Assembly (NCBI GenBank): GCA_009193035.1
Contig: SWDT01000045.1
Coordinates: forward strand, 310,001-374,000
DNA length: 64,000 bases
Direction: 5' to 3'
Source: Halicephalobus mephisto
Lineage: Eukaryota; Nematoda; Chromadorea; Rhabditida; Panagrolaimidae
The position numbers and the translations under genes are program-made. Shown one piece after another: positions 1 to 11,900 of the stretch. The stretch's first letter is position 1. The number at the start of each line of letters is the position of its first letter. Under the pieces are notes generated by a model, which saw only the letters and a list, made by a program, of their open reading frames with translations, had not been told where the DNA came from and did not search any database.

Positions 1-1560
1 GTTAAATCCTAAAATCCATCCATCGTTCGAAACAAGTCGGAAATTCTCAAATCCTGGACAAAATTCTGGAATTCTATTTCCTCCAAGTTCCATTTGCTTC
101 TCAGATATGTGACTTATCGGCCTTGGATTACAGTACGACGCATGCATCGATCCCGGGGGCTCAAGTACCACCTTGAATCCATTCTCCAGTGTATTCATGA
201 TCAAAATTGTGTTTTTTCGTTCATCTTTTTTAATACAAAAAAGACACAAATACCGTACTTGATCAGATTCGGCAGTTTTCTTCGTTCTAGCATATTCACG
301 TCCTAGACTTCTTGTAAACGGATCTCGAACAATAATCCTCGCCCCAAATTCGCACTTGTTATTCATTCCAAAATACCAATTCATGTCCGGAACAACTCTA
401 TATTCTTTAAACTCTGGATTCTGGAGCAACGGAGACGTCAGTTGTTGGTCAATTCGCTGAATTTCCTCCCTAAAACAAAAAACTCAAATTTTTCTAAAAA
501 TAATTTTTTTAAGAATTGAATATTCGAAAATTTAATTCTTCTTAAACTTAATCTTTTAAAAATTTAACATTTTTTAAATTTAATTTTTAAATTCGGTATT
601 TTTTAGATTTAGTTCTTTAAATTTGGTATTTTTTAGATTTAGTTTTTAAATTTGGTATTTTTTAGATTTAGTTTTTTTTTAATTTAAAAAAACTGACCTC
701 GTTCCGAACATGTATGTGAATTTTCTTATTTCGATCAATACTTGCTGAATGTCCCTGGGTTTGCAGGACGATTTGTGGCGTTCCTCGGGGGATTCTGTGA
801 TTCTGTCTTCTTCGGTGATGTAATTCGCGGAAACCTTGCAAGTGCTACAGTAATAGACGTCCCGGCTGGCGGAGCATCCGTAGTTGTTTTTGATGTACTC
901 CCGGAAGAGATTGCTGTCGTACTCTGTTCTGATAAGTAATTTTCCGTTTTTCAAGCCGTATATACTGTAACCAAAGAACCAGTCACTTTTCGGAACTTCT
1001 CGATGGGTCGCCGGAGGGACGTATTTCCGCTTCGAGGCCGTGATGGAGTCCCTGGTCTTCTCGCAGTCCTTCATGTGCTTGCTGGATTCATACAGTGTGT
1101 GCGTGCCGTCGTTGTTCACGTACATGAGTATCTTACTGTATTTGCCCCGATTTATGCACTTGCTACAGACGTACCTTCTGACGGCGTCGCTGTCCCGGGA
1201 GTGCAGTCTGTATAAATACACCAATTCTGAATTTTTATCCACCTGGATCCACAGTCTTCTGTCAGGTTCACCTTTGGCGTTCGGACACAACCCCCATTCC
1301 CGATCTTCCGCGACCAACTCTCCTGAATTTTGGGGCACTTTCCTGGTCGTCCCGTTGTCGTCGTAGGTCTCGGGTTCAGAATCTATTTCATCGTCGATTT
1401 CATCTGATTCATAGCTGTCCCGGGTTTCTTCCTTCTTGAAGAAGCTGAATTGAGCAGACATACTTGGCAATTCGCCGTCAGAATCCTCATCGTCGTCCGG
1501 AATTTCTGTTTTTACTTCGTCCTTGAACCAGCTGGTGATCGTCGTCTTGTCCAGCGTCAT
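1..1560 (-). CDS. Repeated CxxC-HxxxC module protein, 3' part beyond the window (hypothetical)
   Basis: Partial gene. Exon 1 is 698-1560; its ATG at 1560 lies 5 nt after a TTTCAG acceptor. Exon 2 is 469 down to position 1 and stays open to the edge. The junction AG/G fits phase 2. After an acidic N-terminus (about residues 1-70) there are three related modules of roughly 90-100 residues. Each starts with an aromatic W-x-F/L-G/C stretch, has an I-x-V strand and Tyr-rich spacer, then Y-x-C-x2-C and, 22-32 residues later, H-x3-C. Examples are YVCSKC with HMKDC, YYCSTC with HKSSC, and YLCLFC with HASYC. A fourth module begins at the edge (GWILG). The Cys/His spacing suggests zinc-binding fingers, loosely reminiscent of FLYWCH-type domains, but I do not recognise the family. 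Function unknown; DNA binding is only a guess. The gene diverges from the daz-like gene. Confidence 0.7.
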
Positions 1561-2194
1561 AAGACCTGAAATCAATACTGACTTCAACTACCTACAACCG
1601 CGTAAAAGGAAAAAACACGAAAAACGCGAATATATATATGGAATTTTTTTAAATATTAAATTTCATTTTTAGGCTTGATATTTAAATTTTTTCAAATCCT
1701 AAAATTGAGTATTATCGTGGAATATAAGGATTTAGGGACAGCAAAAACTTTAAAACGACACAGAGCAAGACAACAGAGCAAGGAAAAGGGCAAACGAGCC
1801 CAACCAAGAGAAATGGAGCACGAGTAGACGACACAAAACACATAGGGATGGACACACAACTGGAAAAACCCGTCCAAAACATACGACTCATTGGTCACGG
1901 CAACTGACTAGTTCTATACACTCAGTCTGGCAAAACTAAAACATAAAAAAGCCATATATTACACAAAAAAATTCTTAAAATAAAAAAAATCAAAAAACGA
2001 CAAAAAAACAAAATTCAAATCCCTGATCAGGGTTTTCGCTCCAAAACAACCTATCAAACCTACCGTATATACCGACGTCCGACTCGCCAAATGGTAATTT
2101 TCTTTTTTGAATGTTTTGACGCGCTCTGAATCCCTAATCTTCTGAGACTTTTTTCTTTGATCTTTATTATTTTTTACATTTATTTTTCCAGAAA
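1561..2194. promoter_or_regulatory. Divergent intergenic region between the CxxC gene and daz-like
   Basis: About 630 bp of AT-rich DNA separating two divergent starts. Both ends carry acceptor-like sites just before the ATG: CAG at 1566-1568 on the minus strand, and TTTTTCCAG ending at 2191 on the plus strand, 3 nt before the daz-like ATG. Short open frames here have no coding character. No recognisable promoter element was seen. Confidence 0.4.
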
Positions 2195-2987
2195 ATGAGT
2201 GGGAAGAAATCACCCAAGACGAATGTGGTTCATGAGCAAGGAGCCGGCAAAGGGAAGTGCACATCCCCAGCGCCATCGGTAAACAACAATGTCCCTACGA
2301 TTTTGATCCAGCATCGTATATTTGTTGGTAATCTCCAGCCTGACGTAAGTTTTTCATTCCTTTATGTTACTAATGATCTTTTCAGGTTACTGAGGAGCAT
2401 CTCTGCAGTGTGTTTGCCAAAGAAGGAGAAATCAAGGATTGCAAGGTGATCCGAGACCAAGACAAAAGCAAGGGATATGGCTTCATAACGTTCAAGGACG
2501 AATCAACGGTGGCCAAGATTCTGGCGAAGCCCCCCGGACGCTACTCTTTCAAAGGCCGCTTCTGGAATGTGTCGTCGGCCCGTCGGCGCTTTTCCCACAC
2601 GAGATGTTGGTTCCCCGCTCCCCTTATCCTTATACACTCCGACTTTCAGCGCCTTCTCCTTCTTCGCCTGCTTCTGGAGCTCACATGTATGTCCCCAACC
2701 AGTTCGACGACGGCATGTTCTTTGTCTATCCGTACACGATCCAGAATTCATATGGAGTCCCAGTCCATTATCCTCCTCAGAACTTTGCTTATCCATATCC
2801 CGGCAACTATTATATCCCGAGTTCTCCGTACACGCCGTCTCCAACTCCCGGTCAGAACCAGTTCATGTTCCCGCCCGTCTACGGCATCCCTTACGAAGGA
2901 CAAGAAGAATATATCGACTACGAAGGACAGCCGGCCTTTCCTGACGCGGTGTCACCGAATGCTGCTAACACCAAGGATGATTCCTAA
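2195..2987 (+). CDS. daz-1: DAZ/Boule-family RNA-binding protein
   Basis: Three exons: 2195-2344, 2386-2605 and 2650-2987, giving 235 aa. DAZ-family proteins bind 3'UTRs of germline mRNAs and promote their translation in meiosis. One RRM spans residues about 40-118, with RNP2 IFVGNL (42-47) and RNP1 KGYGFITF (79-86), followed by the family-typical end FKGRFWNV. The C-terminal half is rich in Tyr and Pro (YPYT, VHYPP, NYYIPSSPYTPSP), as in DAZ relatives. The RRM and the Tyr/Pro tail are in different raw frames. A 44-nt intron (GTTGGT to TTTCAG, 2606-2649) restores the frame and gives SHTR-SPSP at the junction. The ATG is 3 nt after a splice-acceptor-like CAG, suggesting trans-splicing. The family call is strong; orthology to C. 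elegans daz-1 rather than another RRM protein is likely but not proven. Confidence 0.8.
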
Positions 2988-3144
2988 GTTTCCAAGTAAC
3001 CTGGTTAGTTTTTGGCTCAACTTAATTTTTTGGTAATTTAATTGATCTTTTCATTTTCACATTTGTTAATTATTTAACAGTGTTTGATAACTTTTATCGA
3101 AAAGTACATCCAAGTTCCCAAAATAGGATCAAAGCTGAAATAGA

Positions 3145-4745
3145 TTAATAGTCCCTGCGGCGTCGGTCACGGTCGTCACGACGATCACTGAAAGATTCAT
3201 TGCTCAGCCGTTTCTGTAGTAAAGTCTTACCGATGGCGATCGTCATAACGATCTCGACCGTTGTGCCTGTCGTCTCGGTCTCTGCTTCTCCTCCTGTGTC
3301 TGTCGCCGTCCCGATCTCTCGATCGTTCCTCTCTGTGGTCCCGGTTGTTTCTTGAGGAATAGTCGTCAGGTTCTCTGGATTCTCGTCGACGCTCTCGAGC
3401 TCTCCGTGTATCACCTTTTCCTCCACCTAACCGACGTGGAAGCCATGCTTTATTCGTTCTTCCACGCTCATAATCAACAATGAGACGACGACCGTCAACT
3501 TTGACACCATCCGCTTTCTTATACGCAGCTGAAAATTTTTACCTCCATCCTTGCTCTTTTTAAAAACCTGTGGTACCCGAGTAGAGAGCGCAGCGTGTGT
3601 AGCCATCTGGACTTACCCAGAAACTCACCCGAAGAGCAAAAAGTAATAAAATTGTTAAAGTAAAACAATGTTACCTTTTCAAACAAACCATTTGTCATCT
3701 TTTTTAAACTTACGACTAATATCCACAAAAAGCGCGTCGTGTCTCATCCATAAAAATGGACACTTTCCATCGGGCTTTGCCCTGGAAAGAAGTAAAGTAA
3801 TCTCAGCGCCAAGCTTTAAATCGTAATAAAAAGACGCGCTTACCGAATTGTTTTGATATCTGCACCCGAAAAAATATAAATAAGGGGTCAATAGATCCAG
3901 ATATAAATAAATAAGCAAAAAAGTAAAAGAATTTGAAAAAACATCTGGATATAAAGGATCAAAAAATTAACTTACCTGACATTTCAGATTTGTGAGAGAA
4001 TTCGACGAAAGCATAACCTTTGGGCTTTCCCTCTCTATCTTGCGGCATGGTGATTTTGACAATCTTTCCATACTGTTCAAACTCCCTTCGTAATTTGGAC
4101 TCTGTAGTCTCGTAATTCTGAAAAGATACATTAATAGTCATTGTTATGTAGTTACATAAATTAAATTTTCTCGCGGAATTGTCTCGGTAGGGATTTCTAA
4201 AAGCTTTCAGAATCTACAGTAAGCTGGAATTTCGATTTCGCAATCGATGTTCTGCAGTTATATTTCCCCTAGATATGTCGAAAAACTCCCGAACTAGAAC
4301 AGAGTACAAAAAATTACACTACTCCAATACCTCATTGAAAACGGGTTATGTTTGATATATAAAACTCACCAATCTTGCAACAAATAAAGTCCTATAAGGA
4401 TCGCTGGTGGCGTTTTCGTTATCTGCTGGATTCCACATTGCAATTTGCTGTTCTAATTTGTAAGCCAAAAGTTCTTCCTTTTCTTTTCTCTGAAAATTTC
4501 GGAATTAAACCAAATAAAAATCAACTGTAACTTACTCTTCTGGCCCGTTTTTCTTCTTTAGTTTCGATGTGAACTTTTTCCGGAGGCGGTTTCTGTTCTG
4601 TTTCAAATTCCTGCAAGTATTGGGCCAAACCCTGAATTGGAGCTCGTTTCTTGTTGATGGTGAGCTCATCGGCGGGAGCCAAGTACGGGAGCGGAGGCCT
4701 TGCTGCGAAGAGCGATAGTAAATTTTCCGGTAAGAATTGTGTCAT
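3145..4745 (-). CDS. rnp-7: U1 small nuclear ribonucleoprotein 70 kDa (U1-70K)
   Basis: Five exons on the minus strand: 4536-4745, 4370-4489, 3976-4117, 3231-3528 and 3145-3187; 270 aa. U1-70K binds stem-loop I of U1 snRNA and helps define the 5' splice site. Residues 1-100 are the U1-70K N-terminal segment ([37 protein letters not shown]), which in the family contacts Sm proteins and U1-C. The RRM follows with RNP2 LFVARL (105-110) and RNP1 KGYAFVEF (143-150), then the hallmark [14 protein letters not shown] and a glycine turn (RRLGGGKG). The C-terminus is an Arg-Asp/Arg-Ser tail ending RRRRDY. The last intron is only 43 nt (3188-3230); without it the frame stops early. The protein is shorter than human U1-70K (437 aa) because the charged tail is compact. 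It converges on daz-like, with 157 bp between stops. The symbol follows C. elegans usage. Confidence 0.92.
3529..3975 (-). other. U1-70K intron 3 (447 bp)
   Basis: Intron between the two halves of the RRM, with donor GTAAGT at 3975 and acceptor TTTTCAG at 3529. The TCA-G/CT junction restores the expected SAAYKKADG sequence. Short open frames inside have no recognisable product, and no additional exon is needed. Confidence 0.7.
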
Positions 4746-4789
4746 CTTGATGGAAATAAAAAATCAACTAAAATCATATATAAAACATG

Positions 4790-5690
4790 GCGTAAGAAGA
4801 TTCAGCATTTACATCAAGTTGGATCAGAATTAAACAAACAAATGACGGTTGTTTTACGGACGTTGGCACAAAAACCACATTACCTCGGTAGAAATTAGGT
4901 AAGAAACAATGATAGGGAAATTTACATAAAGTTGGATCAAAGCCAAAAGCACGACACAAATCACTTAAAGTACATTAATATGGAAAATCACGTCGTCTCG
5001 ATATCAGTAAAGAAAACACATCGAGAATCACAAAGGGCAAAACCTAGGGATCCAGAAGAACATCATAATTGAATCCAAACAAACACGGAAAAGTTATTTA
5101 AAGTGTCTCAACACGAATACCACATTGTTTCGATAGAAACAAAAAACAATATGTAAAAATTCATATATAAAGCAAAAATGAATCAAGGGATTCAGAAGGA
5201 TCCAGAAAAACACCAAATCGAACTCAAACAATTACGAAAAAGTTGTTTTAGACATCTTAGCACGAAAATTACATCATTCCATTGAAAATAAAAATAATAG
5301 GTAAAAATTCATATATAAAGCAAAAATAAATCAAGGGATTCAGAAGGATCCAGAAAAACACCAAATCGAACTCAAACAACTACGAAAAAGTTGTTTTAGA
5401 TATCTTAGCACGAAAATTACATCATTCCATTGAAAATAAAAATAATAGGTAAAAATTCATATATAAAGCAAAAATAAATCAAGGGATTCAGAAGGATCCA
5501 GAAAAACACCAAATCGAACTCAAACAACTACGAAAAAGTTGTTTTAGATATCTTAGCACAAAAATTACATCATTCCATTGAAAATAAAAATAATAGGTAA
5601 AAAATTTTACATAAAAAGTGAAATAAAAAGATTCAGAAGGATCCAGAACACCAAATCGAAGCCAAACAAAACGAACAGCAGTCGTCTCAA
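4790..5690. repeat. 148-bp tandem array between U1-70K and GCP
   Basis: The marker AATCAAGGGATTCAGAAGG recurs at 5181, 5329 and 5477, exactly 148 bp apart. Each unit also carries GGATCCAGAA, a run of CGAACTCAAACA type, TACGAAAAAGTTGTTTTAGA and ATTACATCATTCCATTG. The central copies are nearly identical and decay outward, reaching 4790 and 5690 as recognisable fragments. The array fills the space between the U1-70K start (4745) and the GCP start (5851), so it lies in the region expected to hold both promoters. Confidence 0.85.
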
Positions 5691-5850
5691 GTGTTTTGGC
5701 GCGAAAATCATTGGCGGAAAATTTAAACGAAAATTATTTTGGCGCGTCCTTTGAGTCGGCGAATAGCGGATTTTTGGCTTTCTCTGGATTTTTCCTTTTT
5801 ACTTCTTATTTACTTCTACTTCTTGGTTGTAACTACTCCAAAGATTGATC

Positions 5851-8764
5851 ATGCTGCCTACTAATAGATGGTCTTATCGAAGAAGAGCTATTCGTGAGTT
5901 TTTTATTTCCTAAATCCCGCAAATCCCCGAGTTTAGTTCATGAAAGAAATGCGAAACTTGCCGTCAAATCCAGACAATATGAACTGCCGAACTTTACTGA
6001 TGTGGATACGGTGAGTGGTTTAGTTTGGTAATTTTATATGAAAGTTTATTTCAGAGCTCGTTCGAAGGCCTAAATTCTCAAGAACAAAACGACAAAGTTA
6101 TGCGACTTTTGAAGGATGCTTGTTTGGATAAATTCACTCATGATTTTTATCCTTTTATCAACCATGAGAACGGGAAATTGAAGTTCAAAGTCGGGAAGTG
6201 CTTGTGTCCAGAAGTGAAGGATTCTTTGTCCAAATGCACATCCCTAATCCGGCCCATCATCAACGCTAGACAGCATCTGGCTCAACTACTGTGTGATCAG
6301 CAATGTGGAATCGTGTCTAGAGCTGTTTTCGAGACAATTAACGACTTTCTAAATGGTCCCTTCTGTCAACACGTGGATTCCTTGTTTGCCGACGCCGACG
6401 GCTCTATTCAGAGACTAGTCAAGGTTTCCAGCAACTTCCAGAACGACGTGATCATCTTAGACAAGACTTTATCCAAAATTGTCAAGGTAGGAGTTTGAAA
6501 ACAAAATTTCCTAACATAACTGGAGAAATCCGTTTTCGGTGGCGTATTTTTGATCTTTATTGTGATTTTCCGGATGTCTATCAATATTTTCATATATCAT
6601 TTTAATTTCTGAAAATGAGTAGGCTATATTCCTCATATAGCCCTAATTTAGAAGTTTTTAGATCTATTCAGACGGGAAATTTCTTAAAAAGTTAATTGCG
6701 AAACAGTCATCGCACAAAACGTTAATTTTAAACCGCTTTAGATTCTAAAAATTCCTATCCAGGCAATTTTACAACGAAATTTACTTAAATTTCTGTAGTG
6801 ATTTGATAATTGTTTTTTTGGGTATTTAATAATTTCATATAACTCTTGACTGCTAACATCAAACAAGAAATTCTACCCATATAACCCTAATTCAACGGTT
6901 TCTAGATCTATCCAATCTGATTATTTCTCTAAAACTTTAATGACAAAAGACTTATTACGTAAAATTTCAAATTGCTTTAGATTCTAAATACTTAGAAATC
7001 CCCATCTAGACAATTTTACAACAGAACTTGTGTTAATTTTTATATATTTTTTAGTTTGATTTTATCGGAGGTCAAATCTTGTCTCTTCTTCATCCAGAAG
7101 CTCAGCAGGTTCAACCACGTAGAAGTTTTATTCCTCAACTATTTAAGGACTGTATTGAAGCTGGGATGAAGCTGTACACGACGTTTTTGCAAGAATTTCT
7201 CTACAATGGCCACATCAACAGTGATCGGTTTTGTGAATTTGCAATTTGGGATCTCTCTAAAACTCGGACTTGTGATGCTTCTCATTTTCGGATCATCGAT
7301 GAGAAACATGATCTGCCGTTTGACAACCGTTTTGTGATTATTCCTGACTTGATTCCTCCTGAATGGAAGAAAACTACGGTATTGAAGATGGTTCAAATAG
7401 TAATGCATACGAGAAGATTGATTTCTGTTTTGGATTCTGTCAACAAGGATAAATTTATGTTGGAATTTATCAGTTTGGAATCATGTGATACGGTAGAAGA
7501 TCAATTTGAAATTGTCAAGAAGGCCAGTGATATCGCAAATGGAGAACTTTTGAAAAAAATCAACGAAACTTTCGACATAAATGGATTTTATAAGTTTGTT
7601 TTTTATTTAAAATTAATCTAAAATAATTTTTTAGATTGCTTGAAAGAATGATGTTTAATCCATGCTCGATGTGGATTAATGACTTTGTTGTTTATGGAGA
7701 AGAAGTTCAAAATGAAAATGATTATCCGGATGTATTTATTACTCATGTTAACAATTATTTTTATTCTATTTTTCAATCTAATTTTGAATCAATGGGTCTG
7801 GAATTGGTTACATTGAAATTGTATAATCATAGTGTTTTTGACAAAATTATTCCAAATGACAAACGTTTAGTTGATTTTTTGAATTTGGATCTGGATATTC
7901 AAGATAATGATGGAATTCAAGAACCAGATGAGAATGATCCGGCTGTTATATCCGGGAATGGAAATTATGAAAAAAATCCAGAAGAAGCTATGGGATCAGG
8001 AAGTGCGCCAGATAATTCTTCAGATGGTGATTTAGCATTAGTTGAACAAATTGGAATAGAATTTTTCGATACTGTATTGGTTAAATGTCTTGTTCCACCG
8101 TTGATTCAAGAACATTTGAACAGATTATTTAGATTGCGATTGACATTAGGAAGAATGGATTACCTATTGACAAAAAGAAAAATGGAATATTGTAGAAAAT
8201 CATCAAAAATTGAACAATTATTTTTGAATTTTGCTCATGGATTTGTCAGAAGATATTTAAATTCGGCATTTGGAGAAGTTGCAGAACGTCAATGGAAAAT
8301 TTTTATGGATACAGCGAAAAAATTAAAAGGTGTTCATGAATTTACAAGTGCTCAGAAGTTATTACTGAGGAATATTTATACTTCAATAGGTTTGAATCCG
8401 GGTCAACATTCGTTTCCAGTTTTGTTGAATGTTACTTTGAAAGATTTGGAATTGTACTGTAGAGGTGAACTTGTAAGTTTTGTTAGTTTAGTACTAGTGG
8501 AAATTTTGATGTTTTTAGTCGTTCAATGATGCGGCTGATAGTTTTTATCAGAACTACCAAGAGATGAGATTGATGGTTTTTGGAAATAAAAGTCTTGGAG
8601 GAATGAATTATCCGATATTTAGACTTCATCCGTTGGTGAAAAAAGAGGATTTTGAGAAGATACCACTTGATCCGAGGAAAGGTGCCCTAGCTCCTGTTCA
8701 AAATCTCACTAAAGGAACCAGAAGAAGTATGTCTCAAGTTATATACGCAAGGAAGGGAATCTGA
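5851..8764 (+). CDS. Gamma-tubulin complex component (GCP2/GCP3-like)
   Basis: Six exons: 5851-5893, 5937-6010, 6055-6486, 7055-7593, 7635-8472 and 8519-8764; 723 aa. GCPs assemble with gamma-tubulin to nucleate microtubules at centrosomes. The N-terminal GRIP1 region contains GGQILSLLHPEAQ, followed by the family pattern of a TFLQEFLYNGHINSDRF helix (compare LxxWIYxGxxxDPYxEF in GCPs) and a RFVIIPDLIPPEW segment preceding a long helix. GRIP2, which binds gamma-tubulin, starts around LVPPLIQEHLNRLFRLRLTL and runs through FLNFAHGFVRRYLNSAFGEV to SAQKLLLRNIYTSIGL, matching the family helix order. An acidic low-complexity insert (about residues 460-510) separates the lobes. The sequence is divergent, as nematode GCPs are, so I cannot decide between the GCP2 and GCP3 orthologue. 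The start is the first ATG in phase with exon 2; no clear trans-splice acceptor was seen. Confidence 0.72.
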
Positions 8765-8940
8765 GTTGGATTTGAATGAAATTTATGAACATTCCTTTAT
8801 TAATATTTTTTAAATTTTGAGATATTTGATGAGAAGTACTCGTATTTTTTTCAATTTATGGCCGAGACAAAACTCTTTTCGTCACTTTGGCAATCCATTA
8901 GCCTGGAAAAAATTTTTTATAAAAGTTTTCTTGGAATTTT

Positions 8941-11900
8941 TTACCTGAGATTAGATTCACTGTTGGCAAGAGATCGATTTAGAGTGGTCTGGGATCGGAA
9001 TAACATCCTTCGGCTGTGGGCAGAAGATCCGATGAGTTTTCCGTTAAGGGATATTCGATCGTCGTTTTGGAGAATTTTTTTGCCTCTTGTTGAAGCTTCA
9101 TCTGGGATTAAGGATAATTCTACAGCTCTATGGGCAGCAACAGCAGTGGTTATAGCGACTTTGTTTATATGTTGTCGTTTTTCGATTTTAAATAATGATT
9201 TAACAATATTACGGTATTTAGATGAAAATATAAAATAAACTAATGTTGATGTTGATGAATTTACTGTAATTAATATATTTGATAATTCTACTGATTTTTC
9301 AAAAAATTCATTTTCTGGAATTTGATGATTTGTAATTATTAAAATTTCGATTATGTTGTTACAGAATGCTAATCCGTTACAACATAGGAATATCCCGACG
9401 ATCGCGAGCAACATCAACGTCACACTCCGGTCCCGGACGGAATTTGTGAATTTGTTTTTAAACAAGTCGCTTCCGGGTTTGAAAATCGAAGCATTGCTCA
9501 TTTTCGAAAAAGTTTGAAACATTTCTGAATATTTTGTTTTTTTTAAAAGTCGAAATTGTTTTAAAACTTGTTCGTGATTTCCTGAATCTCTCACGGATTC
9601 CGTTTTTGTCGAATATGTATGGAGAGTTCGGAGATTCGTCGATTGCCTCAGGGCAAGAATTATTTTCCAATTTACGACGATTAAAATTATAAAAGGTACG
9701 ACGAACATTACTGTAGTGTAAGTTACTACTTTTTTGACCAGAATATAGTACCACCCTTGCTGCAGGGGCGTCAGGGTTATGTGTCTGAAAATTACAATTA
9801 CTTTCTACTTTTTTATATATAAAAAAACTTATTATTTAAATTTTATTTTTTTCTGAATTTCACTTTAAAATTACTTTTTTATATATTTAAAAAATTTATT
9901 ATTTAAATTTCACTTTTAAAATTATGTTTTTTTTATATTTTTAAAAATTTTTTATTATTTAATTTTTATTTTTCTTAAAATTATTTTTCTCATTAATTTT
10001 TTACAATTAAATTACAAATTTGAAGAGGATTAATTAGCAGAAGGGTTCATCTAGAATACAACGACTTGAATTAAAAATCTAAAAAGAAATATTTTGAAAT
10101 ATTTTGATATGCAAAATTCTGGCGATGTGTTCTGATTGAAAACTAGTTGATTCGAACAAACGCGAATTAGCCTAAACGTTGCATTTCTATGAAGTAAAAA
10201 ACAATGCGAGTTATTTTTAGTTATTTGTTTTTATATTAATTTTGTTTTTATGTAAACGAGAGTCAGATCAGTAGTTCATTTTCAGGACAGAGACCAGCGC
10301 GAGTCGTTTGTGGTAAACCGTTCATTTCTGCGTCTGATGCGCGTCATGCCAGTCATTCCTTTTCTGATTGTAAAAACTAGTGCGAGTCATTTCTAACAAA
10401 CCATTCATTCCTTACCATTTGCACGCATCAGACCAGTCATTTTTTAACCAACAAAATCAGCGCGAGTCATTCCTAACAAACCATTCATTCCTGTGTCGGG
10501 TGCGCGTCATTCCTTTTCTGATTGTAAAAACCAGCGCGAGTCATTTCTGATCAACTGTTCATTCTTTAGCATCCGTGACATCATGCTAACCATTCCACTT
10601 ACCTAAGATTAAAAACCAGCGTGAGTCACTTCCATCATCCTTTTTCCAGGGATTTTTCCCAGAATATAAGTCAGTGCAAATCATTGCTAATAAATAATTC
10701 CAATGAATCATTCATTTCTTTTAATGAGAACGAGTCATGTCCTTTTTGAGGATAAAAAACCAGCACGAGGCATTTTCGGAACTATTCGATGAACTTTGTG
10801 CCTATTGTATCGAGTACAAGCCGGATTCGTCGTCCTTTCACAGGACAAAATCAGTGCGAGTCGTTTTAAAAAACGCACTAAAGCCAGTTATTCCTCTACC
10901 AAACGCGAATTAGGCCAATTATTCTTTTTTTGCAGAAAAACAATACGAGTCATTTTAAGAAAGTCCCGAAAACCATTTATTCCTTTATCAAACACGAATT
11001 AGGCCAATTATTCTTTTTTGCGAAAAAAATCAGCGCGAGTCATTTCAAAAACCATTCATTTCGCTATCAAACGCAAGTTATACCATTCTTTTTTGAAAAA
11101 AACAGTGCGAGTCATTTTTAAGACTTTCAAAAACCATTCATTCCTTTACTAACTGCAAGTTAAGCCAATTATTCTTTTTTTTGGAAAAAAACCAGTGCGA
11201 ATGAACTTTGGCAAATCGGTCATTCCTTCCTTCACTATCGCACGAGCTAGGCCAGTCATTCCTATTTTAAAGTAAAAAATCAGAACGAATAGTTTTCAGA
11301 TTTCAAATTTGCATAATTTTGTGTAAAAATTATCCACAAACATTTCTTTTCAAAATTACTTCCAGATATTGCACCAAAGGTCAGCATTATATGGATTATG
11401 ATACCTTGTAAGGATATGGTTTAGAAAACCCCACATAAGGCATCATCTTAAATCCATATGATCCGGATGTTTATGTGAATATTTTTTTTGGATAATCCTC
11501 AATATTGATATGTGGATGTTATATTGATTCAAAATGGAATTTCATATATGAACGTGTTTCGAAAAATCCCAAAAAGTAATAAATCAATATTATATAGATT
11601 CAAAATTGAATTCCATATATCAATATCCTTTTAGAAACCCTCTACGTTGATGTATATATGGTTTTAGATGCATTTAACATGGAATATTTCACATGTGAAC
11701 GTGTTTCGAAAAATCCTAAAATTTACACATTACGAATATGTGGATTGAAAATTACATTCCATATATGGATATTTTAAGAAATCCTACACATTCATAGAAA
11801 TGAGCAATTTAATTAGTAAAAGGAAACAATTAACAAACCTCGAAATCCGATTAAATGTATTCGAAAAACAGGGCTCAATGTCGAGCTCCAACCAAGTGGG

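Noticed and set aside
2410..3036. Continuous frame through the daz-like gene reading past the RRM
   Set aside because: Loses family character after SSARRRF; the 44-nt intron gives a Tyr/Pro-rich tail typical of DAZ proteins.
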